NCBI GenBank assembly: GCA_023460155.1
Contig: JAEWRF010000046.1
Span: 1-9,830, forward strand
DNA: 9,830 nt
Direction of reading: 5' to 3'
From: Bacillota bacterium
GTDB lineage: Bacteria; Bacillota; Clostridia; Oscillospirales; Acutalibacteraceae
In this document: one piece after another, positions 5,472 through 9,830 of the stretch
Position numbering within the stretch: the first letter of the stretch is position 1
How the letters are laid out: each line of letters opens with the position of its first letter
Program-made: the position numbers and the translations under genes
The notes under the pieces: model-generated
What the model was told of the DNA's origin: nothing
Seen by the model: the letters and a program-made list of their open reading frames with translations, nothing else
Database searches by the model: none

Positions 5472-6935
5472 ATGCGGCAGGCTAAGGTAAGAACCAGGTT
5501 CGCCCCAAGCCCGACGGGTTTTATGCACGTCGGAAATCTTCGGACGGCCCTGTTTGAATATCTGATTGCAAAATCAAACGGCGGGGATTTTATTCTCCGC
5601 ATTGAGGATACCGATCAGGAACGGTTGGTGGAAGGCGCCGTAGACGTCATCTACAGCACGCTGAAACAGGTGGGCCTCAGGCACGACGAGGGGCCGGACG
5701 TCGGGGGAAACTACGGGCCTTATGTCCAGAGCGAGCGGAAGGGCCTTTACCGGCAGTACGCGGAGCAACTGGTCCGCGAGGGGAAGGCCTATTACTGCTT
5801 CTGCTCGAAGGAACGGCTTGACTCCCTGCATGAAAGCAAGGAGGAAAACGGCGGCGGCTACGACCGTCACTGCCGGAACCTTCCCGCGGAGGAGGTACAA
5901 AGTCTGCTCGCGGCGGGAACGCCCCATGTGATCCGGCAGAAAATGCCGCTTGACGGTTCGACGACCTTCGACGATGTCGTCTACGGCCCGATCACGATTG
6001 AAAACCGCGAACTGGAAGATCAGGTTCTATTAAAGTCCGATGGCTACCCGACCTACAACTTCGCAAACGTCGTCGACGACCATTTGATGGAAATTACGCA
6101 CGTGGTGCGCGGTTGCGAATACCTGACTTCCACGCCGAAGTACAAGCTCCTTTACGAGGCGTTCGGATGGGACGTGCCGGTCTATGTCCATCTGCCGCTC
6201 ATTATGGGCAAGAACGCGGACGGCGGGGTATCAAAGCTCTCGAAGCGCCACGGCTCCACGGGCTTTGCGGATCTGGTGAACGAGGGCTATCTTCCCGAGA
6301 CGATCGTGAACTACATAGCCCTGCTCGGCTGGTGCCCGAAAGATAACCGCGAAATGTTCTCGCTTTCCGAGCTGGCGGAGAATTTTTCGATTGACGGCAT
6401 CAGCAAATCACCCGCGGTGTTCGATTACGACAAACTTCTGTGGTTCAACGGGGAGTATATCCGCGCGATGTCGCCGGAGGAGTTTACGGCCCATGCCATG
6501 CCGCAGTACCGGCAGGTTTTCCCGCAAGGGGAGTACGACTGGTCGGTTCTTACCTCCATTTTGCAGCCCCGCGTGACAAAATTTACGCAGATTCCCGAAA
6601 TGATTGCGTTTCTGAAAGAACTACCGGAGTATCCGGCGGACTTCTTCATCAATAAAAAAAGCAAAACGAATCTTGAAAACTCTCCCGCCATGCTGAGCGC
6701 GGCGGTTTCCGAACTGGAAGGACTTAAGGAGTGGACGGCGGACGCCCTGCGCGAAGCGCTGCCCGCTCTCGCCCAGAAGCTTGGCGTAAAAAACGGTACG
6801 CTGCTCTGGCCGGTGCGAATTGCGGCGGCGGGGATGACGGTTACACCGGGCGGAGCGATTGAGATTCTCGATTTTCTCGGCAGGGAAGAATCGCTTCGGC
6901 GCCTGCGGCTGGGCCAGACAAAATTAGGATCGTGA
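5472..6935 (+). CDS. gltX: glutamate--tRNA ligase
   Basis: This class I aminoacyl-tRNA synthetase charges tRNA-Glu with glutamate (ATP to AMP + PPi). It has 487 residues, the normal length. RFAPSPTGFMHVGN (9-22) contains the HIGH-type signature (HVGN) and KLSKR (255-259) the KMSKS-type signature. The GluRS-specific segment PYVQSERKGLY (83-93) and the C-terminal anticodon-binding region are present. The ATG at 5472 has AGGAGG seven bases upstream; a TTG one codon earlier is too close to it. Residues 109-136 resemble the zinc-binding insert of E. coli GltX, with C109, C111 and C134 but Asn at 136 where E. coli has the fourth ligand, His. It is the first gene of a two-gene unit with glnS. Whether it also misacylates tRNA-Gln cannot be told here. 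Confidence 0.96.
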   Translation: MRQAKVRTRFAPSPTGFMHVGNLRTALFEYLIAKSNGGDFILRIEDTDQERLVEGAVDVIYSTLKQVGLRHDEGPDVGGNYGPYVQSERKGLYRQYAEQLVREGKAYYCFCSKERLDSLHESKEENGGGYDRHCRNLPAEEVQSLLAAGTPHVIRQKMPLDGSTTFDDVVYGPITIENRELEDQVLLKSDGYPTYNFANVVDDHLMEITHVVRGCEYLTSTPKYKLLYEAFGWDVPVYVHLPLIMGKNADGGVSKLSKRHGSTGFADLVNEGYLPETIVNYIALLGWCPKDNREMFSLSELAENFSIDGISKSPAVFDYDKLLWFNGEYIRAMSPEEFTAHAMPQYRQVFPQGEYDWSVLTSILQPRVTKFTQIPEMIAFLKELPEYPADFFINKKSKTNLENSPAMLSAAVSELEGLKEWTADALREALPALAQKLGVKNGTLLWPVRIAAAGMTVTPGGAIEILDFLGREESLRRLRLGQTKLGS

Positions 6936-6948
6936 GGAGTTAGAGCAA

Positions 6949-8634
6949 ATGAGCGAAGAAGCTATGATCCCGGAGGAGAACGGCGGCTCCGGGAATTTTA
7001 TCCATACCTTTGTCCGGGAGGATATCGCGCCGGGCGGGCAGTTTGAGGGAATGAAGGTGCACACGCGCTTTCCGCCCGAACCGAACGGCTATCTCCACAT
7101 CGGCCACGCAAAGGCGATCTGCATCGACTTCGGCACGGCGGAAAAATTCGGCGGGCTCTGCAACCTCCGCATGGACGACACCAACCCGACGAAGGAAGAC
7201 GAGGAATACGTCGACGCCATCAAGGAAGACATTAAATGGCTCGGCTTTTCGTGGGATGACCGCTTTTTCTTTGCCTCCGATTATTTCCCGAAAATGTTTG
7301 AGCTGGCGGAGAATCTGATTCAAAAGGGACTTGCCTATGTCTGCGAGCTGACGCAGGAGCAGGTGAAGGAATACCGGGGCGACCTTTCGCACCCGGCCCA
7401 GAGCCCCTTCCGTGACCGTCCCGTCGAGGAGAGCCTCGACCTGTTCCGCCGGATGCGCGCCGGTGAATTTGAGGACGGGAAAATGACGCTCCGTGCGAAA
7501 ATCGACCTCGCCTCCGGCAACTTCAATCTCCGCGACCCGGTGATTTACCGCATCAACCGCCTGCCGCACCACCGCACGGGGAATACCTGGTGCATCTATC
7601 CGATGTACGATTTTGCCCACCCGATTGAGGACGCGATCGAGGGCGTCACCCACTCACTCTGCTCGCTGGAGTTTGAGGATCATCGCCCGCTGTACGACTG
7701 GGTGATCGAACATATCGACCTTCCGGCAAAACCGCGCCAGATCGAGTTCGCACGGCTCGGAATCAACAATACGGTTATGAGCAAGCGCAAGCTGCGCACG
7801 CTGGTGGAAAACAAATATGTTTCCGGCTGGGACGACCCGCGCATGCCCACCCTGAGCGGCCTGCGCCGCCGCGGCTACACGCCTGCCTCCATCCGGAATT
7901 TCTGCGAACGCATCGGCGTCGCAAAGGTGAATTCCACGGTGGATTATGGCTTTCTGGAGCACTGCCTGCGCGAGGACCTGAATGAGAACGCGCGCCGCAC
8001 CATGGCGGTGCTGGACCCCGTTAAGCTGGTGCTTACAAATTACCCCGAAGGGAAAACGGAAACCTTCGATGTGGAGAACAATCCGGAGAAGCCGGAAACC
8101 GGAACTCGGCCCGTAACCTTTTCACGCGAGCTCTGGATCGAGCGGGAGGATTTCATGGAGGTTCCGGAGAAGAAATACTTCCGCCTGTTCCCCGGGAACG
8201 AAGTGCGCCTGAAGACCGCGTATGTCGTGAAATGCACCGGGTGCGAAAAAGACGCGGACGGGAAGATCACCGCCGTTTACGCGGAATACGACCCGGCTAC
8301 CCGCGGCGGAAACACGCCGGACGGGCGCAAGGTGAAAAGCACCATCCACTGGGTGGACGCCGGAACGGCCGCGGATGCGGAGGTACGGCTGTACGACAGC
8401 CTGTTCACCGTGCCGGACCCTGAGGCGGGGGATTATCTCGAGGAGCTTAACCCGGATTCCCTGAAGGTTCTGACCGGCTGCAAGGTGGAGCCGTGGCTGG
8501 CAGAGGAAAAGGCGCCCGCCTCCTTCCAGTTCCTGCGGCAGGGGTACTTCTGCCCGGACAATAAGGACAGTACGCCGGAGCATCCGGTGTTCAACCGCTC
8601 CGTTTCCCTTAAGGACGGCTTTAAAAAAGGATGA
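6949..8634 (+). CDS. glnS: glutamine--tRNA ligase
   Basis: This class I synthetase charges tRNA-Gln directly with glutamine. Its 561 residues compare with 554 in E. coli. The catalytic core has PPEPNGYLHIGH (42-53, HIGH signature), a Rossmann core continuing through LRMDDTNPTKE (73-83), and VMSKRK (276-281, KMSKS signature). PMYDFAHPIEDAIEGVTHSL is split over 218-237. The C-terminal half is the two beta-barrel anticodon-binding region typical of GlnRS, ending near GYFCPDNKDS. The start is set by AGGAG (6935-6939), which overlaps the gltX stop codon, nine bases before ATG 6949; translational coupling is likely. GlnRS is of eukaryotic origin and patchy in Firmicutes, many of which use GatCAB instead. 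The gene ends six bases before a terminator stem. Confidence 0.97.
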   Translation: MSEEAMIPEENGGSGNFIHTFVREDIAPGGQFEGMKVHTRFPPEPNGYLHIGHAKAICIDFGTAEKFGGLCNLRMDDTNPTKEDEEYVDAIKEDIKWLGFSWDDRFFFASDYFPKMFELAENLIQKGLAYVCELTQEQVKEYRGDLSHPAQSPFRDRPVEESLDLFRRMRAGEFEDGKMTLRAKIDLASGNFNLRDPVIYRINRLPHHRTGNTWCIYPMYDFAHPIEDAIEGVTHSLCSLEFEDHRPLYDWVIEHIDLPAKPRQIEFARLGINNTVMSKRKLRTLVENKYVSGWDDPRMPTLSGLRRRGYTPASIRNFCERIGVAKVNSTVDYGFLEHCLREDLNENARRTMAVLDPVKLVLTNYPEGKTETFDVENNPEKPETGTRPVTFSRELWIEREDFMEVPEKKYFRLFPGNEVRLKTAYVVKCTGCEKDADGKITAVYAEYDPATRGGNTPDGRKVKSTIHWVDAGTAADAEVRLYDSLFTVPDPEAGDYLEELNPDSLKVLTGCKVEPWLAEEKAPASFQFLRQGYFCPDNKDSTPEHPVFNRSVSLKDGFKKG

Positions 8635-8675
8635 AAAAACCGCCCGGCGTTTTATACGCCGGGCGGTTCGTTATT
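8634..8675. terminator. bidirectional rho-independent terminator between glnS and birA
   Basis: A perfect 11-bp stem, CCGCCCGGCGT (8640-8650) with ACGCCGGGCGG (8656-8666), has a TTTAT loop. On the minus strand it is followed by TTTTTT (8639-8634 complement), a strong U-tract for birA. On the plus strand the tract TTCGTTATT is weaker but serves glnS. It lies between two convergent genes. Confidence 0.85.
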
Positions 8676-9651
8676 CCCCGTAGATACCCTGTACGCTGAC
8701 TTCGCCGGAAAACACGCGGTCGGTGGAACCGTCGGGAAGGCGGACCACCAGTTCCCCCTGCGGAGAGATGTCTGCCGCCGTGCCGGAAGCCGGCGCGCCG
8801 CCGCGCGTAAACGTTACCTCGCGGCCCAGACTGACGCAGAGGAGCTTGTATTCCTCGAGAAACGCGGGGTCCGGTTCGGAAATGTTCCGGGAGATCAGCG
8901 CTTCAAACTGACGCAGAATTTCCTGCAGCAGGGGGACGCGCGGAACCGGCTTCCTCGTTTCCAGAAGCAGCGAGGTAGCCTTGTGCCGGATGTCCTGCGG
9001 AAATTCGTGCAGATTCGCGTTCAGCCCGACGCCGACCACAACGAATTCCACGCGGTCGATTTCGGCGCTCATTTCGGTCAGAATCCCGCAGACCTTCCGG
9101 CCGCCGATCACGATGTCGTTCGGCCATTTGATCAGGGCTTCGGCACCGGTCTTTTCGCGAATTGCTCTGCATACCGCGAGTCCGGCGAGCAGCGTGGTCA
9201 TGGTGACAGGTTCCGGAATGGAGCCCGGTCGGAGCAGAAGGCTAAACCAGATTCCGGTTCCGGACGGGGAGGCCCAGCTTCTGCCAAGCCGCCCCTTGCC
9301 GCCCGTCTGCTGTTCCGCGATGAACAGGCTTCCGTCCGGCGCACCGGCGAGAGCGCGGCGCTTTGCCTCTTCGTTGGTCGAGCCGACGCTTTCGGAGCAG
9401 AAAGCGGTGCGGCCCAGCCGCACCGTGCCGAGGCCCGCGCCGATTTCTTCCGGCGTGAAGATATCGGGGCAGGCAGTCAGGTGGTATCCGCGGTTTGTTA
9501 CGGACTGAATCTCATAGCCCTCCGCGCGAAGGGTGTTGATGCATTTCCATACGGAGGTCCGCGACACGTTCAGCTCTCCGCTCAGATCTTCTCCGGAAAC
9601 GAAGCCGCCGTTCTCGCGGAGCGCCCGAAGAATCTGATCCCGCAGAAGCAT
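8671..9651 (-). CDS. birA: bifunctional biotin--[acetyl-CoA-carboxylase] ligase / biotin repressor
   Basis: This enzyme makes biotinyl-5'-AMP and transfers biotin to the lysine of carboxyl carrier proteins. It has 326 residues. An N-terminal winged helix-turn-helix (about 1-60, with SGEDLSGELNVSRTSVWKCI) indicates the repressor type. The ligase domain shows STN (91-93), GGKGRLGRSWASP (117-129, the GRGRxGR-type adenylate loop), KWPND (175-179), KVCGILTE (186-193) and GVGLNAN (207-213). The C-terminal SH3-like domain starts near residue 275. The ATG at 9651 is preceded on the minus strand by AAGGCGGTGA. It is monocistronic, with its own promoter and terminator. No biotin synthesis gene or recognisable BirA operator is nearby, so its repressor targets lie elsewhere. 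Confidence 0.96.
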   Translation of the reverse strand: MLLRDQILRALRENGGFVSGEDLSGELNVSRTSVWKCINTLRAEGYEIQSVTNRGYHLTACPDIFTPEEIGAGLGTVRLGRTAFCSESVGSTNEEAKRRALAGAPDGSLFIAEQQTGGKGRLGRSWASPSGTGIWFSLLLRPGSIPEPVTMTTLLAGLAVCRAIREKTGAEALIKWPNDIVIGGRKVCGILTEMSAEIDRVEFVVVGVGLNANLHEFPQDIRHKATSLLLETRKPVPRVPLLQEILRQFEALISRNISEPDPAFLEEYKLLCVSLGREVTFTRGGAPASGTAADISPQGELVVRLPDGSTDRVFSGEVSVQGIYGE

Positions 9652-9681
9652 GCTCTCACCGCCTTTTTCAAAGTGGTTTCT

Positions 9682-9710
9682 ATTATAGCGCGAAATTTCC
9701 CTGGACGCAA
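9682..9710 (-). promoter_or_regulatory. sigma-A-like promoter of birA
   Basis: On the minus strand, TTGCGT (9710-9705), a 17-bp spacer and a perfect TATAAT (9687-9682). The leader would be about 25 nt. It is divergent from the promoter at 9736-9765. Confidence 0.75.
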
Positions 9711-9735
9711 GACGGCGAAAACTTTCCCCCGGATA

Positions 9736-9765
9736 TTGCTCTGCAAAACAATTTCGTGATATACT
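9736..9765 (+). promoter_or_regulatory. extended -10 promoter of the gene entering at 9809
   Basis: TTGCTC (9736-9741), an 18-bp spacer, and TGA-TATACT (9757-9765), an extended -10. Transcription would start near 9772, about 37 nt before the ATG. Confidence 0.6.
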
Positions 9766-9808
9766 GAAACCAGACTGGACAGAATAAATTGGAAACGGAG
9801 GCGCGCAT

Positions 9809-9830
9809 ATGGATGTACGTCCGGGCGACA
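9809..9830 (+). CDS. start of a gene, possibly DUF951-family (partial)
   Basis: The ATG at 9809 is preceded by GGAGG (9797-9801) with a seven-base spacer and by a good promoter, so a gene almost certainly starts here. Only seven codons are in the window (MDVRPGD). This N-terminus resembles the small Zn-ribbon-like DUF951 proteins of Firmicutes, which typically begin with a similar M-D-(I/V)-x-x-G-D pattern. The family call rests on memory of that short pattern and is tentative; the existence of the gene is firmer. Confidence 0.6.

Noticed and set aside
6940..7653. Long minus-strand ORF (237 codons) opposite glnS
   Set aside because: It is a shadow of the glnS reading frame with no promoter or ribosome binding site and no recognisable domain.
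8983..9759. Plus-strand ORF (258 codons) opposite birA, running through its promoter
   Set aside because: It is antisense to a full-length birA with all motifs intact. Its end crosses the birA and downstream promoters, which shows it is not a gene.

Overview
The window looks like an ordinary chromosomal segment of a moderately GC-rich anaerobic Firmicute, probably a clostridial lineage such as the Oscillospiraceae/Ruminococcaceae. The taxon is inferred from AGGAGG-type ribosome binding sites, sigma-A-like promoters, a two-subunit iron-sulfur serine dehydratase, a ComFB-family protein, a tRNA with encoded CCA and a glnS gene next to gltX. I see no mobile element, CRISPR array, prophage or clearly novel multi-gene system. 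Nearly every kilobase is explained by recognisable housekeeping or metabolic genes.

Layout: (i) 1-1360 starts with the last residues of a membrane protein (+), then a two-way terminator. A minus-strand unit follows, made of a BASS-family (bile acid:sodium symporter-like) transporter and a small acidic protein of unknown function, with a promoter at 1332-1360. (ii) 1481-1670 holds a minus-strand tRNA with a CAU anticodon, with its own promoter and a strong terminator. (iii) 1833-2105 (+) is a ComFB-family protein, convergent with the minus-strand sdaAB-sdaAA operon (2108-3719), which encodes the two subunits of L-serine dehydratase. (iv) 3896-5402 (+) carries a GNAT acetyltransferase and a membrane-anchored M15-family D,D-carboxypeptidase-like protein. 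(v) 5399-8666 (+) is a well-bounded two-gene unit, gltX-glnS, with an extended -10 promoter and a GC-rich terminator. (vi) 8671-9710 (-) is birA. (vii) 9736-9830 (+) has a divergent promoter and the first seven codons of a gene that resembles the DUF951 family.

Functionally, gltX and glnS charge tRNA-Glu and tRNA-Gln from one transcript. The sda operon deaminates serine to pyruvate. BirA biotinylates carboxylases and may repress biotin genes. The transporter, acetyltransferase and peptidase have no evident pathway link to each other. The points most worth a second look are the probable isoleucine (lysidine) identity of the CAU tRNA, the ComFB protein as a possible cyclic-dinucleotide receptor, the incomplete zinc site in GluRS, the gltX-glnS pairing, and the convergent comFB/sdaAA ends that are 2 nt apart with no terminator.
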